Positions 17,533-26,424 of a DNA stretch of 64,000 nt are shown here, one piece after another. The position numbers and the translations under genes are program-made. Numbering within the stretch: position 1 is the first letter of the stretch; each line of letters begins with the position of its first letter. Below the pieces are notes generated by a model. It was not told the DNA's origin. It worked only from the letters and a program-made list of their open reading frames with translations, and searched no databases. This stretch comes from Metabacillus niabensis (GTDB lineage: Bacteria; Bacillota; Bacilli; Bacillales; Bacillaceae), in contig NZ_JAIVLH010000001.1 in NCBI RefSeq assembly GCF_020524345.1, positions 434,001 through 498,000 of the forward strand, read 5' to 3'.

Positions 17533-18804
17533 ATGGTAGCCGAGAAAAACACCGATGCACAAAATGATAAATTAGATGTGTTAAAATCAACTCAAACGGT
17601 GATACATAATGCTCTTGACAAACTTGGATATCCTGAAGAAGTATATGAATTATTGAAAGAACCAATTAGATTAATGACAGTGAAGATACCGGTTCGTATG
17701 GATGACGGATCTGTAAAGATTTTTACAGGTTATAGAGCTCAACACAATGATGCAGTTGGCCCGACAAAGGGTGGGATAAGATTTCACCCGAATGTGACAG
17801 AAAAAGAGGTAAAGGCACTCTCCATTTGGATGAGTTTAAAATGTGGTATCGTTGACTTACCATATGGTGGAGGTAAAGGCGGTATAGTTTGTGACCCAAG
17901 AGACATGTCATTTAGAGAATTAGAACGTTTAAGTCGCGGTTATGTTCGAGCAATCAGTCAAATTGTAGGTCCTACAAAAGATATTCCTGCCCCTGACGTT
18001 TTTACAAACTCACAGATAATGGCGTGGATGATGGATGAATACAGCCGTATAGATGAATTTAATTCTCCTGGATTTATCACAGGTAAACCACTTGTCTTAG
18101 GAGGATCACATGGTCGTGAATCTGCTACTGCTAAGGGTGTAACGATCTGTATTCGTGAAGCTGCACAGAAAAAGGGAATTAACTTAGAAGGTGCAAGAGT
18201 TGTTGTGCAAGGCTTTGGAAATGCTGGTAGTTATCTATCTAAATTTATGCATGATGCAGGGGCTAAAATCGTTGGGATTTCAGATGCATATGGTGGTTTG
18301 CATGACCCGGATGGATTGGATATTGATTATCTCCTAGATCGTCGTGACAGCTTTGGCACAGTAACGAAGCTTTTTAATGATACGATTACAAATAAAGAGC
18401 TACTTGAGCTTGATTGTGATATTTTAGTACCTGCAGCAATTGAAAATCAAATTACAGAGGATAATGCAGCAAATATTCGTGCAAGTATTGTTGTAGAAGC
18501 AGCCAATGGTCCAACGACTCTTGAAGCAACAAAAATACTTTCTGACAGAGGAATATTGCTAGTTCCAGATGTATTAGCAAGTGCAGGCGGTGTAACTGTT
18601 TCTTACTTTGAGTGGGTTCAAAATAATCAAGGGTATTATTGGTCTGAGGAAGAAGTAGATGAAAAACTTGAACACGTGATGGTTAAGTCATTTAATAATA
18701 TTTACGAGACAAGTCAAAATCGAAGGGTTGATATGCGTTTAGCTGCCTACATGGTAGGAGTAAGAAAAATGGCTGAAGCGTCAAGATTTAGAGGCTGGAT
18801 TTAA
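17533..18804 (+). CDS. gudB: NAD-specific glutamate dehydrogenase GudB
   Basis: A 423-aa hexameric-type glutamate dehydrogenase catalysing oxidative deamination of glutamate to 2-oxoglutarate and ammonium. The substrate-binding region GPTKGGIRFHP and catalytic lysine motif PYGGGKGG lie near residues 75-120. The Rossmann fold has VQGFGNAGSY near 225. It ends in EASRFRGWI, as in the Bacillus enzymes. The duplicated tripeptide that inactivates GudB in B. subtilis 168 is absent: the sequence reads VTEKEVKALSIW with one copy, so this should be an active enzyme. A strong AGGAGG precedes ATG 17533. Its place between mecB and ypdA is as in B. subtilis. Confidence 0.97.
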   Translation: MVAEKNTDAQNDKLDVLKSTQTVIHNALDKLGYPEEVYELLKEPIRLMTVKIPVRMDDGSVKIFTGYRAQHNDAVGPTKGGIRFHPNVTEKEVKALSIWMSLKCGIVDLPYGGGKGGIVCDPRDMSFRELERLSRGYVRAISQIVGPTKDIPAPDVFTNSQIMAWMMDEYSRIDEFNSPGFITGKPLVLGGSHGRESATAKGVTICIREAAQKKGINLEGARVVVQGFGNAGSYLSKFMHDAGAKIVGISDAYGGLHDPDGLDIDYLLDRRDSFGTVTKLFNDTITNKELLELDCDILVPAAIENQITEDNAANIRASIVVEAANGPTTLEATKILSDRGILLVPDVLASAGGVTVSYFEWVQNNQGYYWSEEEVDEKLEHVMVKSFNNIYETSQNRRVDMRLAAYMVGVRKMAEASRFRGWI

Positions 18805-18823
18805 ACCTAGGTTTTTAGAAGTG

Positions 18824-18929
18824 GAGACGAGACTTTAGAATGTCTAGCTACTTTATTTAATTTTGGATCATTAATTTGGTCCAAAAATTGAATAAAGCCT
18901 GATGTTACTTACAGTCTGTCTCTTTTTTA
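18824..18929 (+). terminator. Branched terminator after gudB
   Basis: Outer arms GAGACGAGAC (18824-18833) and GTCTGTCTC (18914-18922) pair with one bulge and are followed by TTTTTT. Inside, CTTTATTTAATTTTGGA and TCCAAAAATTGAATAAAG form a second stem of about 17 bp. The outer stem with its T run gives the termination signal. Confidence 0.7.
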
Positions 18930-18994
18930 TTTTTAAGATTAGCTACTACACAGCGCCATGAGTTTAACATAATAGGGTACTGGAGGGAATTGTC

Positions 18995-19960
18995 TTGATT
19001 AATGAGGAAACGATTATTGTAGGTGGAGGGCCTTGTGGGTTATCTGCCGCAATAGCTCTTTCAAAGCTTGGCAAAAAACCATTAGTTATTGAAAAAGGCA
19101 ATATTGTAAATGCAATTTATCATTATCCAACACATCAAACTTTCTTCAGTTCTAGTGAAAAACTAGAAATTGGAGAAGTTCCATTTATTACTGAAAATCG
19201 TAAGCCGGTTAGAAATCAAGCATTAGCATACTACCGGGAAGTTGTTAAAAGGAAAGAAGTAAGAGTTAATGCTTTTGAACAAGTTGAGATGGTCGAGAAG
19301 ATAGATGAACACCAATTTGTTGTAAAAACAAATAAAAAAGTTTATCAAGCCAAACAAGTTGTCATAGCAACTGGCTATTATGATCATCCAAACTATTTAC
19401 ATATTCCAGGTGAAAACTTGCCAAAGGTTTTTCATTATTTTAAAGAGGCACACCCTTATTTTGATAAAGATGTTGTCGTCATAGGTGGGAAGAATTCGAG
19501 TGTTGACGCTGCGTTGGAGCTTGTAAAAGCAGGAGCAAGAGTAACAGTTTTGTACCGTGGAAGTGAGTATTCACCAAGTATTAAGCCATGGATTTTGCCG
19601 GAATTCGAAAGTCTTGTAAGAAACGGTACGATCACGATGGAATTTCATGCAAACCTACTTGAAATCCTAGAAGATTCAGTAGTATATAGAGGGATTGAGG
19701 GAACAAAAACGATTAAAAATGATTTTGTCTTTGCTATGACTGGATACCATCCCGATCACAATTTCCTAAAAAAAATGGGAGTAACAATAGATACAGAAAC
19801 AGGAAGACCCTTATATAATCCTGAAACGATGGAAACGAATATAAAGGGGATATTTATTGCAGGTGTAATTGCAGCAGGAAATAACGCAAATGAGATATTT
19901 ATTGAAAATGGACGTTTTCACGGGGAATTAATTTATGATGCTTTACATAGTAATAAATAA
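18995..19960 (+). CDS. ypdA: YpdA family bacillithiol disulfide reductase
   Basis: A 321-aa FAD/NAD(P)-dependent flavoprotein. The FAD-binding motif GGGPCGLSAAIALSKLGK lies near residues 8-25, and the NAD(P) motif VIGGKNSSVDAALELVKAGA near 160-180. There is no CxxC redox pair of classical thioredoxin reductases, and the single cysteine C13 sits in the FAD motif (GGPCG), as is characteristic of YpdA/Bdr, which reduces bacillithiol disulfide. It therefore supports the low-molecular-weight thiol system. TTG start at 18995 after GGAGGG. It converges on the asparaginase gene across a shared terminator. Confidence 0.92.
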   Translation: MINEETIIVGGGPCGLSAAIALSKLGKKPLVIEKGNIVNAIYHYPTHQTFFSSSEKLEIGEVPFITENRKPVRNQALAYYREVVKRKEVRVNAFEQVEMVEKIDEHQFVVKTNKKVYQAKQVVIATGYYDHPNYLHIPGENLPKVFHYFKEAHPYFDKDVVVIGGKNSSVDAALELVKAGARVTVLYRGSEYSPSIKPWILPEFESLVRNGTITMEFHANLLEILEDSVVYRGIEGTKTIKNDFVFAMTGYHPDHNFLKKMGVTIDTETGRPLYNPETMETNIKGIFIAGVIAAGNNANEIFIENGRFHGELIYDALHSNK

Positions 19961-19961
19961 T

Positions 19962-19986
19962 AAAGAGAGAGTACAGCTCTCTCTTT
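19962..19986. terminator. Bidirectional terminator between ypdA and asparaginase
   Basis: AAAGAGAGAG, loop TACAG, CTCTCTCTTT: a perfect 10-bp stem with A and T tracts suitable for termination from both sides of the convergent genes. Confidence 0.85.
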
Positions 19987-20000
19987 ATTTATGGCCAATT

Positions 20001-20972
20001 TTAAGTTGAAAAAATAGCTTCTAATTCCTCTCTCTCAGTTGATGTTTCAAGAGCAATCATTAATTTAATTCTAGCTTTTTGACCGTTTAAACCATTGCTG
20101 AAAATTAAGCCCATGTCTTTTAATTGTCTACCGCCACCTTCATAGCCATAAACATCTTGTGCAATTCCATTAAAGCATCTGGAAACAAGCACAATTGGTA
20201 TGTTTTTATCAAGGAGGTTTTTAAGGCCGGGTAACATCATCGGTGGCAGATTCCCTTGACCTAAAGCTTCAATTACTAAACCATCAGGATTTAACTGCTC
20301 TATTCCTTTCAAAAGGCTACTATCCATTCCAGCAAAAGCTTTTATTAGAAATACATTTTTATCCAGTTTTGATACATGTAAGGCTCTAGTTAAAATAGGT
20401 TTGTGATGGAAGAATACCCCGGCTTTATTCACAATTCCAATTGGGCCGTATTGGGGACTTTGAAATGTAGCAATATTACTGGTATGTGTTTTCGTCACAT
20501 TTTTTGCCGTGTGAACTTCATCATTCATTACGACAAGAACGCCCATAGACTTTGCATGATCTGCTACCGCCACTTTTATTGCTGAAAGTAAATTATAAAG
20601 TCCATCAGATCCCAATTCATTACTGGATCTCATTGCACCTGTTAATACAACGGGTATTGTCAATGATAGGGTGACATCGAGAAAATAAGCAGTCTCTTCA
20701 AGAGTGTCAGTTCCATGCGTAATGACAACTCCATCTATATGCATAGTTTTGCTTTTTTCTTCAATATATGTTTTAAGATGCAGCATGTTTTCTGGTGTAA
20801 TATGGGGTGAAGGTAAATGAAATAATTCAGTGGTTATTAGATTGATGTCTGGTAATTCTTTAAGATGATCCATAAGAGGATTTGTTTCTCCCGGCTTCAC
20901 TTCACCTGTTTCATGGTCTTCTTTCATTGAAATAGTACCACCTGTATGAATAAGTAGTATGTTTTTGTTCAT
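20001..20972 (-). CDS. ansA: L-asparaginase
   Basis: A 323-aa asparaginase hydrolysing L-asparagine to aspartate and ammonium. Both active-site threonine motifs are present: LLIHTGGTISM at the N-terminus and VITHGTDTLEETAYF near residues 85-100, followed by a conserved lysine region (VLTGAMRSS). No signal peptide is visible, so a cytoplasmic type I enzyme is likely. I chose ATG at 20972 because GAAGGAG is well spaced for it; the in-frame TTG nine bases upstream overlaps the site. B. subtilis lacks the gene at this site, but several other Bacillus species have an asparaginase between ypdA and prsW. The symbol is by family. Confidence 0.92.
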   Translation of the reverse strand: MNKNILLIHTGGTISMKEDHETGEVKPGETNPLMDHLKELPDINLITTELFHLPSPHITPENMLHLKTYIEEKSKTMHIDGVVITHGTDTLEETAYFLDVTLSLTIPVVLTGAMRSSNELGSDGLYNLLSAIKVAVADHAKSMGVLVVMNDEVHTAKNVTKTHTSNIATFQSPQYGPIGIVNKAGVFFHHKPILTRALHVSKLDKNVFLIKAFAGMDSSLLKGIEQLNPDGLVIEALGQGNLPPMMLPGLKNLLDKNIPIVLVSRCFNGIAQDVYGYEGGGRQLKDMGLIFSNGLNGQKARIKLMIALETSTEREELEAIFST

Positions 20973-21146
20973 AGATGTCAAACTCCTTCAAAAAATAGTA
21001 AAAATCTTGTGTTTACGACATTCTGACATTTTCAATTTTACGATATCATGATACGATAAATAAAGTGATTTCTATCATATTATCAAATTTGTTTAAATAC
21101 TAAATAGTATGGATTTTAACGTTATTATTGGAAAAGAGGCCTGTGA

Positions 21147-21809
21147 ATGATTGCAATTATTTCTGCGGGCATTGCCCCAGGTCTTGCTTTATTAAGTTAT
21201 TTTTATTTAAAAGATCAATATGAATCTGAGCCAATATCATTAGTACTGCGCTCGTTTATTTTCGGGGCTCTGCTCGTATTTCCCATTATGTTTATCCAAT
21301 ATGTGTTGGACGTTGAAGCTGTTTTTTCATCCCAATTTTTATATACTTTTGTAGCAGTTGGGTTTTTAGAGGAATTTTTTAAATGGTTTATTTTATTTTT
21401 TACTATTTATCAACATATTCATTTTAATGAGCACTACGATGGTATTGTTTATGGAGTTTCTGTTTCATTGGGATTTGCAACACTAGAAAATATATTGTAT
21501 TTATTTGCAAATGGGGTTGAACACGCATTTGGACGCGCCATCTTGCCGGTTTCGAGTCACGCTTTATTTGGTGTTATCATGGGATATTATTTAGGAAAAG
21601 GAAAGTTTACGTCAAAAGAGAACCGTTTTAAATGGATCGTTTTGTCATGCTCAATTCCGATTTTACTGCATTCAATTTATGATTCTATCCTGTTAAGTTA
21701 TCTAAACTGGAAATATATAATGGTTCCATTTATGTTGTTTCTTTGGTGGTTCGCTCTTCACAAAGCAAAAAAGGCAAAAATAAAAATAATAGATACTAAG
21801 CTGCCCTAG
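21147..21809 (+). CDS. prsW: Intramembrane protease PrsW
   Basis: A 220-aa polytopic membrane glutamic-type protease. Family motifs are FLEEFFKWF (EExxK) near residue 75, [20 protein letters not shown] near 106-125, and [14 protein letters not shown] near 147-160. In B. subtilis PrsW (YpdC) makes the first cut in the anti-sigma factor RsiW, activating SigW under envelope stress. No rsiW is in this window; the only ECF pair here is sigX-rsiX. It is divergent from the asparaginase and ends at a strong terminator. Confidence 0.94.
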   Translation: MIAIISAGIAPGLALLSYFYLKDQYESEPISLVLRSFIFGALLVFPIMFIQYVLDVEAVFSSQFLYTFVAVGFLEEFFKWFILFFTIYQHIHFNEHYDGIVYGVSVSLGFATLENILYLFANGVEHAFGRAILPVSSHALFGVIMGYYLGKGKFTSKENRFKWIVLSCSIPILLHSIYDSILLSYLNWKYIMVPFMLFLWWFALHKAKKAKIKIIDTKLP

Positions 21810-21826
21810 AGCAGCTTATTTTTTTT
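21797..21826 (+). terminator. Terminator of prsW
   Basis: TAAGCTGC (21797-21804) and GCAGCTTA (21811-21818) surround the stop codon and are followed by a run of eight Ts. Confidence 0.9.
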
Positions 21827-21951
21827 GCTCTTTAAAAAAATATAATATCAAGTTTTATCTTGAAATCGGTTATTCGTTTTTAGATGAATAAAATACCAAA
21901 GACTACAAAAAATACATTCAAGCAACTACATCTATTTGAGGAGGCAGCAAC

Positions 21952-23142
21952 ATGAAAAACATGCGCATAATGATGATGGTTGTCGTCATGACGTTTACTA
22001 CTATCACATACCAGTTTATATTACACCATTCCCCAGCGGCACATGCTTTTTCAGGTCAAATTATACAAAGAGGTGCAACGGGCAGTGATGTAATCGAACT
22101 ACAAGCAAGATTACAGTATAACGGATATTATCATGGACCTATTGATGGTGTTTATGGATGGAGTACGTATTGGGCGGTAAAAAACTTTCAAGATATGTTT
22201 GGTTTAGAGGAAGTTGATGGACTGGTTGGACAGAAAACTAAGGATATGTTAGCAACATCAACAAAATTTTATAGTGACTTTGTTTATGAACAAATTAATA
22301 AAGGGCGAAAGTTTACTCATTATGGTGGAGTGCCTTTGGAAATTCAATCAGCACCAACTGATCAGGAAATAAAGAGAGCTAGACAAATTGCAGAGCAAAG
22401 AAAAATAGAATCGGAAAAGCAATACAAAGCACGAGCTAATAACCAGCAGGCAAAACAACAAGAGCAGCAAAGACAGCAGCAGGCCCAACAAAAACAACAA
22501 CAAGAGCAGCAACAGCAACAGGCCCAACAAAAGCAACAAGAGCAACAACAGCAACAGGCCCAACAAAAACAACAAGAGCAACAACAGCAGCAGAACCAAC
22601 AAGCAAAACAACAAGAGCAACAACAGGCTCAACAGAATCAACAAAAAGAACAGCAAAGACAGCAACAAGCACAACAAAATCAACAACAGAATAATAAAAA
22701 TGAACAAGCCAAACAACCTTCACAACCGGAAAAAAATAATAATCAGCAACAAAATGAATCTACTGCTGTTAACATGCCAGGTGGATTTTCTCAAAATGAC
22801 ATTCAGTTAATGGCTAATGCAGTTTACGGAGAAGCAAGGGGAGAGCCGTATATTGGTCAAGTTGCGGTTGCAGCGGTTATCCTTAATCGTGTTAATAGCC
22901 CGACATTCCCAAATACTGTTTCAGGAGTGATTTTTGAACCTCTTGCCTTCACTGCAGTTGCTGATGGACAAATTTGGCTAACACCAAATGAAAATGCTAA
23001 AAAAGCAGTACTCGACGCAATAAATGGGTTTGACCCTACGGAAAATGCGATCTATTATTTTAATCCAAATACAGCAACAAGTTCTTGGATATGGGGTAGA
23101 CCACAAATTAAACGGATTGGGAAACACATTTTTTGCAAATAG
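21952..23142 (+). CDS. sleB: Spore cortex-lytic enzyme SleB with expanded Gln-rich linker
   Basis: SleB is a lytic transglycosylase that degrades spore cortex during germination. The 396-aa protein has a signal peptide ending near PAAHAFS (about 33), a peptidoglycan-binding_1 domain (about 38-95, GATGSDVIELQARLQYNGYY), a linker, and a Hydrolase_2 catalytic domain (about 277-396) with the essential glutamate in YGEARGEPYIGQVAVAAVI. B. subtilis SleB is about 305 aa. The extra length is a low-complexity tract (about 164-268) of mostly Gln with Ala, Lys and Glu. ATG at 21952 follows GAGGAGG. ypeB follows after 15 bases; the two proteins stabilise each other in the dormant spore. Confidence 0.95.
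   Translation: MKNMRIMMMVVVMTFTTITYQFILHHSPAAHAFSGQIIQRGATGSDVIELQARLQYNGYYHGPIDGVYGWSTYWAVKNFQDMFGLEEVDGLVGQKTKDMLATSTKFYSDFVYEQINKGRKFTHYGGVPLEIQSAPTDQEIKRARQIAEQRKIESEKQYKARANNQQAKQQEQQRQQQAQQKQQQEQQQQQAQQKQQEQQQQQAQQKQQEQQQQQNQQAKQQEQQQAQQNQQKEQQRQQQAQQNQQQNNKNEQAKQPSQPEKNNNQQQNESTAVNMPGGFSQNDIQLMANAVYGEARGEPYIGQVAVAAVILNRVNSPTFPNTVSGVIFEPLAFTAVADGQIWLTPNENAKKAVLDAINGFDPTENAIYYFNPNTATSSWIWGRPQIKRIGKHIFCK
22441..22755 (+). repeat. Gln-codon-rich tandem repeat inside sleB
   Basis: CAA/CAG-rich low-complexity sequence encoding a tract that is roughly two thirds glutamine. Two adjacent 36-bp units, 22516-22551 and 22552-22587, differ at very few bases, and a related 39-bp unit precedes them. 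This is the pattern left by replication slippage. The reading frame stays intact through it. Confidence 0.9.
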
Positions 23143-23157
23143 AAGGGGTGACAACTT

Positions 23158-24498
23158 ATGATACGTGGAATTTTAATTGGAGTTTTATCAGTAGCTGTCC
23201 TCGGTTCGGCATATTGGGGATATAAAGAACATCAAGAGAAAAATGCAGTTCTCATTCAGGCAGAAAACAATTATCAACGTGCATTTCATGATTTATCGTA
23301 TCGGGTGGATCAGTTACATGACAAAATAGGTGCTACACTTGCAATGAATACAAGGCAGTCCCTATCTCCTGCACTTGCGGATGTTTGGAGAATAACTTCA
23401 GAAGCACAATCTGATGTAGGACAACTCCCATTAGCATTAATGCCATTTAACAAGACTGAAGAATTTTTAGCAGGAATAAGTGAATTTAGTTATCGTGCAG
23501 CTGTTCGTGACCTTGAAAAAGATCCATTAACAGAAAAAGAATATGGAACGTTAAAATCTATGTATACAAAAGCCGCTGATATTCAGAAAGAGTTACGTAG
23601 TGTTCAAAATCTTGTATTAGATAATAATTTAAGATGGATGGATGTAGAACTTGCTTTAGCATCAGGACAAAAACAAGCAGATAATACAATTATCGATGGT
23701 TTAAAAACGGTGGAAGAAAATGTGAAGAGCTACTCAGAGGCAGATTTTGGTGCAACTCAAACATCAATGAAGACTGAAAATGGCTTTGAAAAGCTAGAGG
23801 GAAAGGAAATAAGTAAAAAAGAAGCTAAAGAAGTAGCTAAAAAGTTTGTTGAAAATGAGGTAACTGATATTAAAGTAACCGAAAATGGGGAAGGTTCCGA
23901 TTTTGGCTTTTATAGCGTGTCAATGGATGATAAGGAGCAAAAAGTTGATATTAACATGGATATCACAAAAAAAGGAGGATATCCCATTTACTTAGTACAA
24001 AATAGAGAAATTAAAAATAAAGAGATAAGCCTTAATCAAGCAACAGATCATGCAACTGAATTTCTAAAAAAACACGGCTTTGAAGATTTGGATCTTTTTG
24101 AAAGTGCACAATATGATAATATTGGTGTTTTCACATTTGTATCCATTCTAGATGGTGTAAGAGTCTACCCGGATGCAATTCGAATGAAGGTAGCTTTAGA
24201 TAATGGTGAAGTAATTGGCTTTTCAGCTAGAGACTACCTAGCTGCTCATAAACAACGGAAAATACCAAGTGCAAAAATTTCAAAAGACGAAGCTGCTAAT
24301 AAGCTTAATCCTAGCCTGGATGTTCAGGAAGATCGGTTAGCTATCATTGTAAATGAATTTGGTGAGGAAGTACTATGTTATGAGTTTTTAGGAACAATTG
24401 AAAATGATACGTATCGGATATTTATTAATGCTGACAATAATACAGAAGAAAAAGTGGAAATGTTGAAAAATCCAGAGCCGATTTTCCAAGAAATATAA
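23158..24498 (+). CDS. ypeB: Germination protein YpeB
   Basis: A 446-aa spore protein needed for SleB assembly and stability. An N-terminal uncleaved signal/anchor helix (about 2-20, IRGILIGVLSVAVLGSAYWG) is followed by a helical domain (about 28-200, with NNYQRAFHDLSYRVDQLHDK) and three C-terminal PepSY-type repeats from about 215 to 440 (ISKKEAKEVAKKFV, SLNQATDHATEFLKKHGF, ISKDEAANKLNPSL). It is encoded directly after sleB, as in nearly all Bacillus, and a terminator follows. Confidence 0.96.
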   Translation: MIRGILIGVLSVAVLGSAYWGYKEHQEKNAVLIQAENNYQRAFHDLSYRVDQLHDKIGATLAMNTRQSLSPALADVWRITSEAQSDVGQLPLALMPFNKTEEFLAGISEFSYRAAVRDLEKDPLTEKEYGTLKSMYTKAADIQKELRSVQNLVLDNNLRWMDVELALASGQKQADNTIIDGLKTVEENVKSYSEADFGATQTSMKTENGFEKLEGKEISKKEAKEVAKKFVENEVTDIKVTENGEGSDFGFYSVSMDDKEQKVDINMDITKKGGYPIYLVQNREIKNKEISLNQATDHATEFLKKHGFEDLDLFESAQYDNIGVFTFVSILDGVRVYPDAIRMKVALDNGEVIGFSARDYLAAHKQRKIPSAKISKDEAANKLNPSLDVQEDRLAIIVNEFGEEVLCYEFLGTIENDTYRIFINADNNTEEKVEMLKNPEPIFQEI

Positions 24499-24504
24499 GA
24501 AAGC

Positions 24505-24539
24505 AGAAGGATGCCTTTAAAAATGGGTATCCTTCTTTT
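24505..24539 (+). terminator. Terminator of sleB-ypeB
   Basis: AGAAGGATGCC and GGTATCCTTCT pair along 11 positions with one G-T wobble, followed by TTTAATTGTT. Confidence 0.85.
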
Positions 24540-24664
24540 AATTGTTATATCTTGTGTTACACAAAAAAACGATATTATACATATGTTTAATAATGAATTG
24601 TCTCTTGCACAACGGAATTGTCCATGCTTTAATAAGAATGAGAGTACTTAGAGAGAGTGATAAT

Positions 24665-25324
24665 GTGCTGAAAATTGGGGATGCCATTACGTTAGAAACA
24701 AAAGGTGAAAAATTAGAAAAATTAAAATGTAAACTAGTTGAAAGAAAAGATAATAAGCTCTTTATTGATTATCCTATTAACCTGGATACCGGCCGTACGG
24801 CTTTTTTAATCATTGGAACTGAGCTGGTTGCTTCATTTGTAACAAATGATAATGTTTATCGATTTCAGACAGAAGTAACAGGTCGAACGAAGGAAAATAT
24901 TCCAATGATTTCACTAACATATCCAGGTGATCATCAGCTTATTCGTATACAAAGAAGACAGTTTGTTAGAATTGATACAAACTTAGATGTAGCAATACAC
25001 CCGATTGGGAATGAATTTCAGGCTTTCACAGCTGTAACTTCAGATATAAGTGCTGGTGGGACAGCTCTTCTTCTTCCTCGTACGACGAATCTAAAGAAAG
25101 ATCAGGAGATATTAATATGGTTTGCTCTTCCTTTTCATAAAGATCAAATGGAATATATAAGTGTTAAGGGGAAAATTATTCGGGTAATACCAGCAGATCA
25201 TGAGTTATATGTGAAAGCTCCTATACAATTTATAAATATTGACGAAGAAACAAGACAAATTTTGCTTCAATTTTGTTTTAATCAACAAATTCAGTTGCGT
25301 AGAAAAGGTCTTGTCGAAGAATAA
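24665..25324 (+). CDS. ypfA: PilZ-domain cyclic-di-GMP receptor YpfA (MotI)
   Basis: A 219-aa protein of the YcgR/YpfA type: an N-terminal flagellar-brake-like beta domain (about 1-95, LKIGDAITLETKGE) and a C-terminal PilZ domain (about 97-215). The c-di-GMP-binding signature is intact: RRQFVR (RxxxR) and DISAGG (D/N-x-S-x-x-G). In B. subtilis the protein (MotI/DgrA) binds c-di-GMP and inhibits the flagellar motor by contacting MotA. I place the start at GTG 24665, giving the usual N-terminus; the frame is open further upstream to 24542, but that part is not family-like. The ribosome binding site is weak (GAGAGAG). Confidence 0.9.
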   Translation: MLKIGDAITLETKGEKLEKLKCKLVERKDNKLFIDYPINLDTGRTAFLIIGTELVASFVTNDNVYRFQTEVTGRTKENIPMISLTYPGDHQLIRIQRRQFVRIDTNLDVAIHPIGNEFQAFTAVTSDISAGGTALLLPRTTNLKKDQEILIWFALPFHKDQMEYISVKGKIIRVIPADHELYVKAPIQFINIDEETRQILLQFCFNQQIQLRRKGLVEE

Positions 25325-25375
25325 TATTCGGTATTTTTAACCATACTAGTAAGAAAATACCGGAGTTGAATTGTA

Positions 25376-25552
25376 ATGGAACGTGTTGAACGAATATTAA
25401 TTAAATTAATAGTTATCCAATTCATAGCACTTGTTTGTGCACAACTTTTAATTCAAAATTCGCATGTTCAACCCTATCTTTCCCGTGTTGTTCAGTATGA
25501 AGGTGTGAATAAAATTACGATAACTGAATGGCTTGAAACATTTAGCCAATAA
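25376..25552 (+). CDS. ypfB: Small YpfB family membrane protein (DUF5359)
   Basis: A 58-aa protein beginning MERVERILIKLIVIQFIALV, with one hydrophobic helix (about 8-27) and a polar end containing VVQYEGVNKITI. It matches B. subtilis YpfB in size, position between ypfA and cmk, and the ERxLIKLI...YEGVNK pattern. GGAG at 25362-25365 precedes the ATG by 10 bases. Function unknown. Confidence 0.82.
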   Translation: MERVERILIKLIVIQFIALVCAQLLIQNSHVQPYLSRVVQYEGVNKITITEWLETFSQ

Positions 25553-25555
25553 ATG

Positions 25556-25590
25556 ATGCAGGTGCCTTTTGACCTGCTTCATTTGTTTGT
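25556..25590 (+). terminator. Terminator after ypfB
   Basis: GCAGGT, loop GCCTTTTG, ACCTGC, followed by TTCATTTGTTTG. Short stem, moderately T-rich tail. Confidence 0.6.
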
Positions 25591-25751
25591 CTTTCTTTAT
25601 GGAAGAGTAGTTAATAGGAATGATAGGGAGCTCTCGAACTTGTTACTAACAGTAATCGTATAGAACAGTTACTTATTGATAACCAAATATGTTCTGATGA
25701 TGCGACAAAGAAAACTACTAGACTAAAAACCTATTTGGAGGAACTATAACA

Positions 25752-26420
25752 TTGAAAAAAATCTCGGTAGCAATAGATGGACCAGCTGCAGCAGGAAAAA
25801 GTACAGTTGCAAAAATCATCGCAGAGGATTACTCATATATATATATTGATACTGGTGCGATGTATCGTGCACTTACATATATAGCTTTACAGGAAAATGT
25901 GGACTGTAAAAATGAACAGCAAGTAGCCGATGTGCTCTCCAGAATTAAAATTGAACTTTTCCCTTCAGAGGATGGACAAATAGTTAAGGTGAATTCTGAA
26001 GATGTTACTGAAGTGATACGAACAAGCGAAGTAACAAATCATGTATCATATGTTGCTATGCATCCATTAGTAAGAGAAGAAATGTTAAAACGTCAACGCC
26101 AACTAGCTTCACAGGGTGGAGTGGTAATGGATGGGAGAGACATTGGTACACATGTATTACCAGAGGCTGAACTGAAAGTCTTTTTACGGGCATCTGTTGA
26201 AGAAAGAGCAAAAAGACGACATGATGAAAATCTAAAAAAAGGATTTGATTCTGATCTTGAAAAGCTGAAACAAGAAATTGCAAACCGTGATAAGCTTGAT
26301 TCGGAAAGAGAGGTTGCTCCACTTAGAAAGGCAGAAGACGCAATTGAACTTGACACTACTGCTTTAACAATTCAACAAGTCGTAAAAAAAATAGAAGATT
26401 ATATAGAAGAAAGGCTTTGA
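25752..26420 (+). CDS. cmk: Cytidylate kinase
   Basis: A 222-aa (d)CMP kinase converting CMP and dCMP to diphosphates for nucleotide synthesis. The P-loop is [14 protein letters not shown] near residues 9-22, followed by [12 protein letters not shown] and the CMP-binding insert. [20 protein letters not shown] and RAKRR are in the LID region. TTG start at 25752 with TTGGAGGA upstream. It is followed by plsC after 4 bases, so the two are cotranscribed. CCAAATA at 25683-25689 and TATTTGG at 25732-25738 could pair across the ribosome binding site. Confidence 0.97.
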   Translation: MKKISVAIDGPAAAGKSTVAKIIAEDYSYIYIDTGAMYRALTYIALQENVDCKNEQQVADVLSRIKIELFPSEDGQIVKVNSEDVTEVIRTSEVTNHVSYVAMHPLVREEMLKRQRQLASQGGVVMDGRDIGTHVLPEAELKVFLRASVEERAKRRHDENLKKGFDSDLEKLKQEIANRDKLDSEREVAPLRKAEDAIELDTTALTIQQVVKKIEDYIEERL

Positions 26421-26424
26421 TACT

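Noticed and set aside
22348-22723. Long Leu- or Val-rich minus-strand frames opposite the SleB linker
   Set aside because: They are the antisense reading of CAA/CAG glutamine repeats (TTG/CTG gives Leu, GTT/GCT gives Val/Ala) and have no ribosome binding site or family resemblance.
24542-24664. 41-residue N-terminal extension of YpfA
   Set aside because: The sequence is hydrophobic and unlike the family, has no ribosome binding site, and the normal YpfA start is reproduced at GTG 24665.
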